Origin: ZC4RG29 sp035304385
Lineage (GTDB): Bacteria; Bacteroidota; Bacteroidia; Cytophagales; Cyclobacteriaceae
NCBI GenBank assembly: GCA_035304385.1
Contig: DATGQD010000065.1
Coordinates: forward strand, 1 to 64,000
Direction: 5' to 3'
Length of the DNA stretch: 64,000 nt
Shown: positions 17,913 through 27,118 of the stretch, piece by piece
How positions within the stretch are numbered: the first letter of the stretch is position 1
Layout: every line of letters begins with the position of its first letter
Notes under the pieces: generated by a model
What the model was told of the DNA's origin: nothing
Seen by the model: the letters and a program-made list of their open reading frames with translations, nothing else
Databases searched by the model: none
Made by a program: the position numbers and the translations under genes

Positions 17913-19078
17913 GAATTGCAGAGGTGACGACGGCCCGCGAGGCCAGAGACTTTTTGGAGCTTCCGGTAAACCTATACAGGGACGAACCTCACTGGATCAG
18001 ACCCCTCGATAGCGATATCGAAACCGTATTTGATCCCAAAAGAAATCATGCCTTCCGCCATGGCGAATGTACCCGCTGGGTGCTTTACGACGACGGCGGG
18101 AAGGCCATCGGACGCGTAGCGGCGTTCGTGAACCGTAAGACAGTACACAAGGGCAACGACCAGCCCACGGGCGGCATGGGTTTTTTCGATTGCATCGACG
18201 ATCAGGCCGCGGCATTTAAGCTGTTCGATCAATGCAAGGCCTGGCTCCGGGAGCGTGGCATGGAAGCTATGGACGGCCCGGTAAATTTCGGGAGTCGCGA
18301 TCGCTGGTGGGGTTTGCTCGTAGAGGGCTTCGATCGTGAGCCCGCGTACCAGTGTAACTACAATTTCCCCTACTACCGTAAGCTGTTCGAGGCCTACGGG
18401 TACCAGGTGTATTTCTATCAACTCACCTTCGGCCGTAAGGTTGCAGACCCGCTTTCGCCAAAATTGGCGTACAAGGCCGAACTGGTCCAGCGCGATCCGG
18501 ACTATGAATTCCGATACCTGAGAAAGGATGAGATGGACAAGTTGCCTGAATACATTGTTACGGTATACGCCCAGGCGTGGTCGAACCGGTCGGAAAATCC
18601 GGAAATCTCGCTGGCCCAGGCACGGAAAATGGTACAACAAATGAGGCCCATACTGGATAGAAAATTGTTGTACTTTGGTTTCTATAAAGGAGCGCCTGTG
18701 GCCATGTTCCTCTCGCTGCCGGAAATTAACCAGATCCTGAAGCATGTGAATGGGAAACTGGACTGGATTGGCAAGCTGAAGTTCTTATGGCACAAGGTGT
18801 TGAAAACGAATACGAAGGCGTTGGGTATACTGTTTGGCGTTGCGCCGGAGCATCAGGGTAAGGGTCTGGATGGAGCATTAATAACGACCGCCTCAAAGGT
18901 GTTGAACATGCCTTCAATGTCATACATTGAATACGAGATGAACTGGATCGGAGATTTCAATCCGAAAATGATCCGCGTTGTGGAGCAGGTGGGTGCCGCC
19001 GTAGTCAAACGTCACGCTACATACCGGAAGCTTTTCGACGACTCCAAACCGTTCAGACGCGCGCCCATACTGGGATAG
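17909..19078 (+). CDS. GNAT-like acyltransferase superfamily protein of unknown substrate
   Basis: The 389-residue protein starts in overlap with the kinase stop. It contains two acyl-CoA N-acyltransferase-like halves: an N-terminal part with RWVLYDDGGKAIGRVAAFVN, and a C-terminal part with LGILFGVAPEHQGKGLDGAL, the latter resembling the acetyl-CoA binding loop (R/Q-x-x-G-x-G/A). A conserved-looking DGPVNFGSRDRWWGLLVEGF sits between them near residue 120. Many Bacteroidota carry proteins of this type with no assigned reaction. The substrate cannot be inferred. Confidence 0.6.
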   Translation: MRIAEVTTAREARDFLELPVNLYRDEPHWIRPLDSDIETVFDPKRNHAFRHGECTRWVLYDDGGKAIGRVAAFVNRKTVHKGNDQPTGGMGFFDCIDDQAAAFKLFDQCKAWLRERGMEAMDGPVNFGSRDRWWGLLVEGFDREPAYQCNYNFPYYRKLFEAYGYQVYFYQLTFGRKVADPLSPKLAYKAELVQRDPDYEFRYLRKDEMDKLPEYIVTVYAQAWSNRSENPEISLAQARKMVQQMRPILDRKLLYFGFYKGAPVAMFLSLPEINQILKHVNGKLDWIGKLKFLWHKVLKTNTKALGILFGVAPEHQGKGLDGALITTASKVLNMPSMSYIEYEMNWIGDFNPKMIRVVEQVGAAVVKRHATYRKLFDDSKPFRRAPILG

Positions 19079-19084
19079 TCATAT

Positions 19085-19669
19085 ATGGAGGAACATGAGT
19101 CAAGGTCGCGGTTCCTGTTCAGAAATCTGCTGAAGGGGTTACTCTGGTTTGCCGTGATCATCACGGCCTTCATCCTGGTGGAGGACTACCTGCAGGAAAA
19201 CTTTCAGGAGACAATTGAATCGATACATGATAAGCCCCTACCGCTTTTTGGTATCTTTTTCGCATCGGAAGTGGTGTTCGGCCTGATCCCGCCCGAGTTC
19301 TTTATGATGGTATGGACGCTCCACGATGTTACCCTGGCGTCATACATTGTCAATCTGGTAGTGCTTACCATTCTGTCGTATATAGCGGGGATGATCGGCT
19401 ATTGGATTGGAAGCCGCTTTTCAAAAACAGCTTTCTATATCCGATTGCATGAACGCTATTTGTCTCAATACGACCGTAGTTTGAAACGATATGGCGGCTA
19501 CCTTGTGTTTGTAGGTGCCGTAACCCCGGTTCCCTTTTCCGCTACCTGCATGCTGGCAGGATCGATCAACTACAATTTTCGTGAGTTCTTGCTGATCTGC
19601 ATCGCGCGGGTGCTTAGGTTTGTGGTCTACGGTTGGATGGTTTGGTCATTCCCCAATTGGTTTTCATGA
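19085..19669 (+). CDS. VTT/DedA-like membrane protein
   Basis: A 194-residue protein with about four to five membrane segments. The central part has the VTT (SNARE-associated, DedA-type) pattern: an acidic residue in SEVVFGLIPPEFFMM, a GYWIGSRF glycine motif, and the RYGGYLVFVGAVTPVPFSA re-entrant segment with its conserved glycine and proline residues. DedA-family proteins help recycle undecaprenyl phosphate or scramble lipids, but this branch is not functionally defined. It lies six bases after the GNAT-like gene and seven before hemH. Confidence 0.72.
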   Translation: MEEHESRSRFLFRNLLKGLLWFAVIITAFILVEDYLQENFQETIESIHDKPLPLFGIFFASEVVFGLIPPEFFMMVWTLHDVTLASYIVNLVVLTILSYIAGMIGYWIGSRFSKTAFYIRLHERYLSQYDRSLKRYGGYLVFVGAVTPVPFSATCMLAGSINYNFREFLLICIARVLRFVVYGWMVWSFPNWFS

Positions 19670-19676
19670 GGTGACT

Positions 19677-20693
19677 ATGAAAAAGAAAACAGCGGTACTA
19701 CTTATAAACCTCGGGACGCCGGATAGCCCATCCGTTTCCCATGTACGTTCGTATCTCTCACAATTTCTCAACGATCCCCGGGTTATCGACATACCCTGGC
19801 TCGCACGCAAGCTGTTGGTCAACCTGATTATCGTTCCTTTTCGGGCGCCCAAATCGGCAGGCGTGTATCGTCAACTGTGGACTCCCGAAGGTTCACCGTT
19901 GTTGCTCATCAGCCAGCAGGCCGCAGACTTGCTACAGCAACAACTGCCCGACAATTACCGCGTATATCTCGCGATGCGCTACAAGAACCCCTCCATTCCC
20001 GATGTTCTGGCCGCCATTGCGGCCGAACAATACGATCGCATTATCGTGCTTCCGATGTTTCCGCAGTATGCCTCGGCTACGACAGGGTCCGCTCACGACG
20101 AGGTCATGCGGGTAGTGCGGAAGTGGTGGGTCATCCCCGAAATAGATTTTGTCAGCCAGTATTTTGATCACCCCACATACATCGAGGCCTTCATTGAACG
20201 GGGACGTCAGTATCAACTTGACGACTACGACCATGTTCTTTTTTCCTACCATGGGCTGCCTGAACGCCAGGTCGACAAAGTTCATGTCAATGGTACGTGT
20301 GCGGACTACAACTGTGCTACCGAGATCAACGCGAAGAATATATATTGCTATCGCGCTACCTGCTATGCGACAACCCGGCACATCGCCGCCGGTCTGGGTA
20401 TTCCGGAAGATCGCTATACCGTTTGCTTCCAATCTCGTCTCGACAACAAATGGCTGACGCCGTTTTCCGATGACACGGTGGTCGAATGTGCTAAACGGGG
20501 AATGAAAAAAATACTGGTGTTCTCACCTGCCTTTACCGCCGACTGCCTCGAGACCATTGTCGAGATCGGCATCGAATACCAGGAACTCTTTACCGAACAC
20601 GGTGGTGAGAAGGTACAGCTCGTCGAGAGCCTCAACGACCATCCCTTGTGGATACAATGTTTGAAGGAATTAGTAGTGGGAACAGGCGGATAG
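19677..20693 (+). CDS. hemH: Ferrochelatase
   Basis: HemH inserts ferrous iron into protoporphyrin IX, the last step of heme synthesis. The ATG at 19677 (with GAGGTGA just upstream) gives 338 residues beginning KKKTAVLLINLGTPDSP. The metal-binding histidine lies in LFSYHGLPERQ (about residue 194), and the TTGSAHDEVMR and FSPAFTADCLETIVEI motifs are typical. A frame extending upstream into the VTT gene was rejected as start. Its end is seven bases from the convergent NadR-like gene. A heme-export gene (ccmB) begins at the other edge of the window but is unlinked. Confidence 0.93.
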   Translation: MKKKTAVLLINLGTPDSPSVSHVRSYLSQFLNDPRVIDIPWLARKLLVNLIIVPFRAPKSAGVYRQLWTPEGSPLLLISQQAADLLQQQLPDNYRVYLAMRYKNPSIPDVLAAIAAEQYDRIIVLPMFPQYASATTGSAHDEVMRVVRKWWVIPEIDFVSQYFDHPTYIEAFIERGRQYQLDDYDHVLFSYHGLPERQVDKVHVNGTCADYNCATEINAKNIYCYRATCYATTRHIAAGLGIPEDRYTVCFQSRLDNKWLTPFSDDTVVECAKRGMKKILVFSPAFTADCLETIVEIGIEYQELFTEHGGEKVQLVESLNDHPLWIQCLKELVVGTGG

Positions 20694-20700
20694 GAACAGC

Positions 20701-21276
20701 CTACTGCCCAGCAGCACCCACCGGCGCCCGCAACGCTCCGACCGCTTCAATCGCCGTCTTTCTTCTTTGTTCGCGTGGACCTTTGATTTCGACAAAGGGC
20801 ACATTCATGGCAGACAGCTGTTCATGATACAACGCGTATAGCTTTTCACGCTTGTCGGGATGTTCACGCTGGGGGTCGTCTTCCCAGGGGATGTCAACGT
20901 ATGTGAGGAGATGGAGGTCGTAATGTGATTCGTTCATCGCATCGATAATTTCCTGAGCGCAACGGCCGTATTTGAACTCACTCCAGATCTTGATGACGAG
21001 CAACGTGGTGTCGCAAAAGAGCAGCCCGTTGGCGCTCAGCGCCCATTCTTTTTCGAGTCGGAGTTGTCCGTGGGCGATGGTGAGCAGATCGTGCTCTTCA
21101 TACGGCCGGACGAGGTTGTCGAGATATCCGCGTGCGTATTCCGGTACCCATACGGTGTTGTAATGGTCGGCCAGGAAGGATGCCAGCTCCGATTTACCGG
21201 TGCACTCCGGTCCTACAATAGCGACCTTTAATAGGTTGTTCTCCTTTTCATCCATTCGATAACGGTTTATTTCCAT
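20701..21276 (-). CDS. NadR-like AAA ATPase (ribosylnicotinamide kinase-type domain)
   Basis: The 191-residue protein has a P-loop in GPECTGKSELA, followed by VPEYARGYL, the pattern of the kinase half of NadR, which phosphorylates nicotinamide riboside. The nucleotidyltransferase and helix-turn-helix parts of full NadR are absent. A DIPWEDDPQREHPDKR segment further on matches the family lid region. The start was placed at the ATG overlapping the stop of the upstream GNAT gene (TAATG); a longer frame exists. It could equally act on another small substrate, since stand-alone AAA_28 proteins are poorly studied. Confidence 0.68.
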   Translation of the reverse strand: MEINRYRMDEKENNLLKVAIVGPECTGKSELASFLADHYNTVWVPEYARGYLDNLVRPYEEHDLLTIAHGQLRLEKEWALSANGLLFCDTTLLVIKIWSEFKYGRCAQEIIDAMNESHYDLHLLTYVDIPWEDDPQREHPDKREKLYALYHEQLSAMNVPFVEIKGPREQRRKTAIEAVGALRAPVGAAGQ

Positions 21277-22073
21277 TAGCCCAGGTTTCCACCGATACGA
21301 CCGTATATCATTTCTGGCCGCCATGATAAGGGTTCTCCGTACGTCATTCGAATGCCCCGTCGGTATTCGGAGTATCCGTTTGCCTTCAGATAGCGTACGG
21401 CCTCATGGTTCTGCTCAGGCACTACGCCCACCGTTCCGGTCCTGTGCTTCAATCGCATCAGCACAAGACCCGCCTCAACACGCCTGGCTACAATATACCC
21501 CTCGCCCAGCGTGGGCAGGTAGAATGCCTCGAGCGTACCATTATTCCGGATAAAACGTCCTTGAGGCCAATGCAGTTCAAGCAGTTGGCTACGATCTTCG
21601 AATGACGCCTCCGCATCCAGAGCAAGGGCAGCATCCCTGATGTTATCGTGAAAAGGCACCGTATCTGCTGGTGTGTCGTCTTCGATAACGCCACCGCGCA
21701 TGAACACGTAGTCGGTTATACGGTGGAAGCCAAGCTGACTGTAGACAGGTTCCCCCATTGGTGTGGCTACGAGGTGTATCGTTCTGAACTTCCATTCGTT
21801 GATGAAATAATTCATCAACCATCGGGTGATGTGGGTGCCAATGCCCTGACGTCGATATTCCGGCGCTACAATGATATGCGCGAGCCATCCGGTATTGCGA
21901 TGACGAATGCCGGTTCCGATGCCCGCAAGCCGGCCATCGACCGTATACTTTATGGGATGACAGAAAGGCGCGGCGATGTAGAATTCATAGTAGGGACCAA
22001 GGGGCAGCCAACCCTCTGGCTGCAGGTGCGGCAACAGGGGGATATCGGAGGAGGTGAACTGCTCGATCTTCAC
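21276..22073 (-). CDS. GNAT family N-acetyltransferase
   Basis: A 265-residue protein with an N-terminal GNAT domain (about residues 1-135) containing the acetyl-CoA loop RRQGIGTHI and the preceding HIIVAPEY strand. The C-terminal half has a second, shorter GNAT-like or YitH/HolE-like substrate domain with MRLKHRTGTVGVVPEQN. This two-part layout is common among acetyltransferases of unknown substrate. Its stop is shared with the start of the NadR-like gene (TAATG). Thioredoxin lies 60 bases upstream on the same strand. Confidence 0.78.
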   Translation of the reverse strand: MKIEQFTSSDIPLLPHLQPEGWLPLGPYYEFYIAAPFCHPIKYTVDGRLAGIGTGIRHRNTGWLAHIIVAPEYRRQGIGTHITRWLMNYFINEWKFRTIHLVATPMGEPVYSQLGFHRITDYVFMRGGVIEDDTPADTVPFHDNIRDAALALDAEASFEDRSQLLELHWPQGRFIRNNGTLEAFYLPTLGEGYIVARRVEAGLVLMRLKHRTGTVGVVPEQNHEAVRYLKANGYSEYRRGIRMTYGEPLSWRPEMIYGRIGGNLG

Positions 22074-22133
22074 TGGCGAAGCGTATGGGTCGCAAAATAC
22101 GCATTCACGTGAATAGATGTAGGGATGGAAAAA

Positions 22134-22451
22134 CTATCGTTCCAAATGCGGTGTCACCACCTGTTGCAGCACGTGCTTGGGAACGACGCCGGCTTCGCGC
22201 CACAGTATCTTGCCGTTACGAAAGAGGATCATGGTGGGTACGCCTTGAATGTTGTAGGCGCGTGCAGCGTCCGGATTGCGGTCAACGTCGACCTTAAGTA
22301 CGCGTACCTTGTCGCCCATTTCCTGGGAGAACTCCTGGATGACTGGAGCCATCATCTTGCAGGGACCGCACCAATCCGCGTAAAAGTCGACAAGCACAGG
22401 TTTGTCGCCCTTGATTATGTCGCTGAATCTTTCTCGCCCATTTGTACTCAT
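22134..22451 (-). CDS. trxA: Thioredoxin
   Basis: A 105-residue cytoplasmic thioredoxin with the redox motif WCGPCK (about residues 27-32), the conserved FYADWC lead-in, the buried-aspartate strand and the cis-proline loop QGVPTMILF. It is 11 bases downstream of the rhodanese gene, so cotranscription is likely, and it could reduce persulfides formed on the rhodanese. No signal peptide is present. Confidence 0.93.
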   Translation of the reverse strand: MSTNGRERFSDIIKGDKPVLVDFYADWCGPCKMMAPVIQEFSQEMGDKVRVLKVDVDRNPDAARAYNIQGVPTMILFRNGKILWREAGVVPKHVLQQVVTPHLER

Positions 22452-22462
22452 ATCGTTTGCAA

Positions 22463-23866
22463 TTACGTGCCTGAAGGAACTGCGGCATCTGTAAGACGTA
22501 ACCGCTTGCTCGATCGAATGCCTTTATAGCCATTGGTCACATCGATCAGGTTGTCGTACCCGCGCGCCTTGAGTATGGAAATGAACACCATTGACCGGTA
22601 TCCGCTTGCGCAATAGACGTAATGCGGACGGGAAGAGTCAATAGCGTGCATGTGTTCGTTGAGGTAATCGAGCGGAACGTTGATGGCGCCTTCCAGGTGC
22701 CCGGAAGCAAACTCTTCGCGACGGCGGACGTCAAGGACTACGGGCTTTTTCGTCAGCGCTTCTGCAAGCTCGTCGGTGTCGGCCGAAGCTATACGGTCGA
22801 TCTCTTTCCCCGCTTCCTGCCATGCCGCTATGCCACCACGGAGATACCCGATGGAATAATCATATCCAACACGCGCCAGGCGTGTGACAACTTCGGTTTC
22901 GCGACCGCTATCGGCAACGATGAGGATTTCCTGCCGTATGTCGGGAATCAGTGCGCCCACCCAGGGTGCGAATGATCCGTCGAGACCAATGTTAATCGCA
23001 TTGGGTATAAATCCCTGGGCGAATGTTTTGGGCGAGCGTGTGTCGAGTATAAGCGCGCCTGTCTCGTTCGCAACCGCTTCAAAATCGTCGGGATTCAACG
23101 GCTGGCATCCGCGTTCGAGGACCGTGTCGATGCTGTCGTAACCTTCGCGATTCATGCGCACATTTTGGGGAAAGTATCCGGGCGGGGGCAATAGCCCTTC
23201 CGTTACTTCACGAATGAACTGTTCTTTGCTGACGGCGCGCAGCGCATAGTTTGTCTGCTTCTGATGACCCAATGTGTCGGACGTTTCGCGTGCCATGTTC
23301 TTTCCGCAGGCCGATCCTGCACCATGCGCGGGATATACGATAATATCGTCAGCCAGGGGCATAATTTTGTTGCGGAGGGAATCGTACAGGTATGCCGCGA
23401 GGTCTTCCTGTGTGAGCGATTCGTTTTGAGCAAGATCGGGACGGCCCACATCGCCGATAAAAAGCGTATCGCCGGTGAACAGGGCTACGTCTTTGCCGTT
23501 CTCATCGCGGAGCAGGTAACAAGTCGACTCCATGGTGTGTCCGGGCGTATGGAGGGCCAGGAAAGACACTTTTCCTATGCGGATGACCTCACCGTCGGTG
23601 GCGATGTGTGCATCAAAGGAGGGCCGGGCGCCGGGACCATAGACGATGCGCGCCCCCGTGGCGCGCGCCAGGTCGACATGTCCGGAAACAAAGTCGGCGT
23701 GAAAATGCGTTTCCAGCACGTATTTGATTTTTGCACGGTTTCGGGCGGCTTTATCGACATACGGTTTAATCTCCCGCAGGGGATCGATGATGACCGCTTC
23801 ACCTTCTGATTCGATGTAATAGGCACCCTGGGCCAGGCATCCTGTATAAATCTGTTCTATTTTCAT
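22463..23866 (-). CDS. Metallo-beta-lactamase fold hydrolase with two rhodanese domains (persulfide dioxygenase-like)
   Basis: A 467-residue cytoplasmic fusion. The N-terminal metallo-beta-lactamase domain has THFHADFVSGH (H54, H56, D58), H110 in HTPGH, D133 in TGDTLF and H181, a set typical of ETHE1/Blh persulfide dioxygenases and glyoxalase II relatives. The first rhodanese domain (about 260-355) has D319 in place of the catalytic Cys and is probably inactive. The second (about 365-465) keeps C419 in YCASGYRS. The protein likely oxidises or transfers persulfide sulfur. Thioredoxin downstream and a TauE/SafE permease upstream fit a sulfide or thiosulfate handling set. Confidence 0.87.
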   Translation of the reverse strand: MKIEQIYTGCLAQGAYYIESEGEAVIIDPLREIKPYVDKAARNRAKIKYVLETHFHADFVSGHVDLARATGARIVYGPGARPSFDAHIATDGEVIRIGKVSFLALHTPGHTMESTCYLLRDENGKDVALFTGDTLFIGDVGRPDLAQNESLTQEDLAAYLYDSLRNKIMPLADDIIVYPAHGAGSACGKNMARETSDTLGHQKQTNYALRAVSKEQFIREVTEGLLPPPGYFPQNVRMNREGYDSIDTVLERGCQPLNPDDFEAVANETGALILDTRSPKTFAQGFIPNAINIGLDGSFAPWVGALIPDIRQEILIVADSGRETEVVTRLARVGYDYSIGYLRGGIAAWQEAGKEIDRIASADTDELAEALTKKPVVLDVRRREEFASGHLEGAINVPLDYLNEHMHAIDSSRPHYVYCASGYRSMVFISILKARGYDNLIDVTNGYKGIRSSKRLRLTDAAVPSGT

Positions 23867-23936
23867 TTCTTCTCTTTCGAACGCACCATCAGGTAAACAT
23901 TAACCCAAGTTACTAAATTCCAGTGCGGCGTGTTTT

Positions 23937-24725
23937 TCAGGCCTGGGTGAGCTCCCGAATCACTATAAAAAGGCCCATAGCAAGGGTAAACCAACCGAAT
24001 GCCTTTCGCAGCGATGGTCCCCGCACCCGTCTCGACCACGCATTTCCGACGAGGATTCCAATGACGGCCAGGCCGCTAATCGTAAGCAGAAAGGGCCAAT
24101 CCATCGTGTAGTTGAGAACATCGCCCAGAAAGCCGGTCAGCGAATTGATGGCGATGATAAACAACGAGGTGCCGACGGCGGTCTTGAAGGGCAGGCCGGT
24201 GAGCAGCACCAATGCGGGTATGATGAGGAAGCCGCCGCCCGCGCCCACGAGACCTGTGAGCAGACCGATTAGAATGCCCTCGATCACGACAAGTCCATGC
24301 CGAAATCCATGATCCTCCGTTTCAATCTCGCCACGCCTGCGGATGATTGTTACTGATGAGAGGATCATCAGTACGCCGAAGAGCCCGAGAAGCAGCAGCC
24401 GCTTGGTCAGTTCAAAGTCACCCACCTGGAAGATGACGTCCGGAATTGCCGGTACGATCCACTTCCGGGTAGCGAAGATGGCTATGATAGAAGGGATGCC
24501 GAACACCACGCCGGTTTGAAGGTTGACCCGGTTCTCGCGGTATTTGGGAACGGCCCCTGCCAGACTCGTTACCCCAACAATGAACAGGGAATATGCCGTT
24601 GCCGTGACGATGTCGAGATGAAAACAATAAACCAGCAATGGGATTGAAAGGATCGAGCCGCCTCCGCCCATCAGGCCCAGGATAATACCAATGCACACGG
24701 AGGCGAGATAGCCAAATAGTTCCAT
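23937..24725 (-). CDS. TauE/SafE family membrane transporter
   Basis: A 262-residue inner-membrane protein with about eight helices in two repeats. Each repeat starts with a glycine-rich motif: GIILGLMGGGGSILSIPLLV near residue 14 and GLLTGLVGAGGGFLIIPALV near residue 155. This duplicated G-rich motif defines the TauE/SafE (sulfite exporter-like) family, which moves sulfur-containing anions. It sits 70 bases upstream of the metallo-beta-lactamase/rhodanese gene, so export of sulfite or uptake of thiosulfate is inferred from context. Confidence 0.85.
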   Translation of the reverse strand: MELFGYLASVCIGIILGLMGGGGSILSIPLLVYCFHLDIVTATAYSLFIVGVTSLAGAVPKYRENRVNLQTGVVFGIPSIIAIFATRKWIVPAIPDVIFQVGDFELTKRLLLLGLFGVLMILSSVTIIRRRGEIETEDHGFRHGLVVIEGILIGLLTGLVGAGGGFLIIPALVLLTGLPFKTAVGTSLFIIAINSLTGFLGDVLNYTMDWPFLLTISGLAVIGILVGNAWSRRVRGPSLRKAFGWFTLAMGLFIVIRELTQA

Positions 24726-24758
24726 TGAACCGGTTGGGTTACCGGGACGTACCGGTAG

Positions 24759-25466
24759 CTACAATCGGCTGAAGTCTACGATAAAGGCGTCGGGGAACTT
24801 GCCGCGTAAGGCCTCGCGGAATTGTTCCGCCCTGGCTCTCGTCGGATAATGCCCCAAAATCAGTCCGTAATACTTCACGCCGTTCAAGACTTTTACCTGG
24901 ACGGTAACGTCCCGCTGGTATGATTTCTTCAGATTGTCGGCCAGGCGCATCAGGTTGACCAGCTCCTGAAACGTGCCGATCTGAACGCCATATCCCTTTG
25001 GCTGCGCACGGTTCACCTCAAGCCCATAGAACTCCTTCTCTTCTACCAGTACATTGTCGACAAAGCGGATGGGTTCACTGGACTTCCCGTCGCCGGGATC
25101 GACGACCTCAAGCCGGACGTCGGCCAACCCCTGGTTTACAAAGCCCAACTGTTCCGCTGCCGACCTGGAGACGTCGATAATTCTCCCCTCCACCCAGGGA
25201 CCGCGGTCGTTTATGACCAACTCGACAGATTGATTGTTGGCCAGGTTTGTTACCCGGACGCGGGTGCCAAAGGGCAGCGTCTTATGAGCCGCGGTTGGCT
25301 TGTTATGCCGGTATTTCTCACCGCTGGCCGTGGGTTGCCCCTCGAAGCGGTCAGCATAAAATGAAGCTTTTCCCGTCTGGGTCTGCGCCATAGCAGGCAC
25401 TGCGCCGAGCAGGGTAACCCAAAGGAGGGTAGCCCGGAAATAGCCTGCGGTTTTGAGTATCGACAT
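24759..25466 (-). CDS. rlpA: Septal ring lytic transglycosylase RlpA family lipoprotein-like protein with SPOR domain
   Basis: From the ATG at 25466 the product is 235 residues: a Sec signal ending VPAMAQ (residues 1-28), a double-psi beta-barrel RlpA domain (about 30-120) with ASFYADRFEGQPTASGE and the catalytic-acid region NDRGPWVEGRIIDVS, and a C-terminal SPOR domain (about 150-232) that binds denuded septal glycan. A longer frame upstream encodes no signal peptide and was not used. The signal has no lipobox cysteine, so it should be soluble in the periplasm, unlike E. coli RlpA. It is divergent from guaB. Confidence 0.87.
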   Translation of the reverse strand: MSILKTAGYFRATLLWVTLLGAVPAMAQTQTGKASFYADRFEGQPTASGEKYRHNKPTAAHKTLPFGTRVRVTNLANNQSVELVINDRGPWVEGRIIDVSRSAAEQLGFVNQGLADVRLEVVDPGDGKSSEPIRFVDNVLVEEKEFYGLEVNRAQPKGYGVQIGTFQELVNLMRLADNLKKSYQRDVTVQVKVLNGVKYYGLILGHYPTRARAEQFREALRGKFPDAFIVDFSRL

Positions 25467-25580
25467 GTTCACTAAAATGGTTTTCTGCACCGCAACACAG
25501 AGCCAAAAATAAGAAAAGCAGGCTACCAGGAAAGAATCCGGTGCAGGGCAAAGTCGCCACACGATTTGATGAACCGGCCT

Positions 25581-25611
25581 TTTGCTTTGAGCGCCAAATG
25601 ACATACCTTTG
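25581..25611 (+). promoter_or_regulatory. Candidate guaB promoter
   Basis: TTTG (25581-25584), 19 bases, then TACCTTTG (25604-25611) is an excellent match to the Bacteroidota -33/-7 promoter. It lies 34 bases ahead of the guaB ATG. Confidence 0.7.
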
Positions 25612-25645
25612 CCCGGCAAATAATGATTCCTAAAGTTATTTGCCC

Positions 25646-27118
25646 ATGCCACGCGACACCCCCAAGTTCCTTCCTGACGCACTCACATACGATGACGTCC
25701 TCCTCGTTCCGGCTTATTCTGACGTTCTGCCGCGCGAAACCGATACGAGCACAAAACTTACCTCAGGCATTTCATTGAACATTCCCATCGTATCCGCGGC
25801 AATGGATACGGTGACCGAATCCGAGATGGCCATCAGCATGGCCCTTGAAGGGGGCATGGGGTTCATTCACAAGAGCATGACTATCGACCAGCAGGCTGAG
25901 CAGGTCCGAAAGGTCAAACGATCCCAAAGCGGTCTTATTCTTGATCCCATCACGCTCAACGTCAACAGCAAGGTTCGGGACGCGGAGCGGATCATGCGCG
26001 AGTTCAGGATTGGTGGCATTCCCGTGGTGGACGAGGAAGGCAAACTGATAGGCATAATTACCAACCGAGACCTTCGCTTTCTGAAGGACCTGAGCGTTCC
26101 CGTGGAAAAGATTATGACCCGCGAGAACCTGGTAACGGCGCAGGAAGGGATTACGCTGGACAAGGCCGAGAGCATTCTCAAGCAGTATAAGATCGAAAAG
26201 CTGCCCGTCGTGAGCAAGAAGGGCAAACTCACCGGTCTGATCACCTATAAGGACATCCAAAAGAAGAGAAATAAGCCCAATGCATGCCAGGATGAGTTCG
26301 GACGGCTGCGGGTAGGCGCCGCCGTAGGTGTGACGCCTGACATCCTCGACCGCATCGAAGCGCTTAAGACCGCCGGCGTGGATGTCATTAGTATTGACAC
26401 GGCACACGGCCACTCCCGTGGTGTAATTGAAGCCGCGAAATCGGTTCGAAAGAAATTCCCGGACCTCGCATTGGTGGTCGGAAATATCGCGACCGGGGAG
26501 GCTGCACGCGCCCTGGCGAAGGCCGGCGCGGATGCGGTGAAGGTGGGTGTCGGCCCCGGTAGCATTTGTACCACGCGGGTGGTGGCAGGTGTGGGACTTC
26601 CCCAGTTGTCGGCCGTCCTGGATACGGCAAAAGCGCTGAAGGGGTCCGGCGTCCGAGTCATCGCTGATGGCGGTATCCGCTTTTCGGGAGACGTCGTGAA
26701 GGCCCTGGCGGCGGGCGCCGACTCAGTTATGGTCGGATCGCTGCTCGCGGGCACTGAAGAAGCCCCCGGCGAGATGATTATTTACGAAGGGAGGAAGTTC
26801 AAGGCCTACCGCGGCATGGGCTCCATCGAAGCCATGGAAGAGGGGTCTAAAGACCGGTACTTCCAGGATGTTGAGGATGATATCAAAAAGCTAGTTCCGG
26901 AAGGCATCTCCGGGCGGGTCCCTTTTAAGGGGTATGTGGCCGAAGTGCTGTATCAGCTCACCGGCGGTCTTCGTGCCGGCATGGGCTACTGTGGCGCTAA
27001 AAACATCGAAAAACTCAAGAAGAGCAAGTTCGTCAAGATCACCACAGCGGGTGTTATCGAAGGCCATCCCCATGATGTGGCCATTACCCGCGAAGCACCG
27101 AACTATAGCAGGAAGTAG
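25646..27118 (+). CDS. guaB: Inosine-5'-monophosphate dehydrogenase
   Basis: GuaB oxidises IMP to XMP, the committed step to GMP. The 490-residue protein has the TIM-barrel catalytic domain interrupted by two CBS domains (about residues 95-205). The catalytic cysteine is C308 in GVGPGSICTTR, and the mobile-flap region KAYRGMGSIEAMEEGS follows. The ATG at 25646 was preferred over an in-frame TTG two codons earlier. It has its own promoter and is followed by a repeat-rich gap, so it is probably a single-gene unit. Confidence 0.97.
   Translation: MPRDTPKFLPDALTYDDVLLVPAYSDVLPRETDTSTKLTSGISLNIPIVSAAMDTVTESEMAISMALEGGMGFIHKSMTIDQQAEQVRKVKRSQSGLILDPITLNVNSKVRDAERIMREFRIGGIPVVDEEGKLIGIITNRDLRFLKDLSVPVEKIMTRENLVTAQEGITLDKAESILKQYKIEKLPVVSKKGKLTGLITYKDIQKKRNKPNACQDEFGRLRVGAAVGVTPDILDRIEALKTAGVDVISIDTAHGHSRGVIEAAKSVRKKFPDLALVVGNIATGEAARALAKAGADAVKVGVGPGSICTTRVVAGVGLPQLSAVLDTAKALKGSGVRVIADGGIRFSGDVVKALAAGADSVMVGSLLAGTEEAPGEMIIYEGRKFKAYRGMGSIEAMEEGSKDRYFQDVEDDIKKLVPEGISGRVPFKGYVAEVLYQLTGGLRAGMGYCGAKNIEKLKKSKFVKITTAGVIEGHPHDVAITREAPNYSRK

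Noticed and set aside
17972..18745. 257-codon minus-strand frame opposite the GNAT-like gene
   Set aside because: Antisense to a gene that is coupled by overlap to its neighbour; no recognisable protein features.
20701..21276. Full bifunctional NadR
   Set aside because: Only the kinase-type P-loop domain is present; the nucleotidyltransferase and DNA-binding parts are missing, so no nadR symbol was given.
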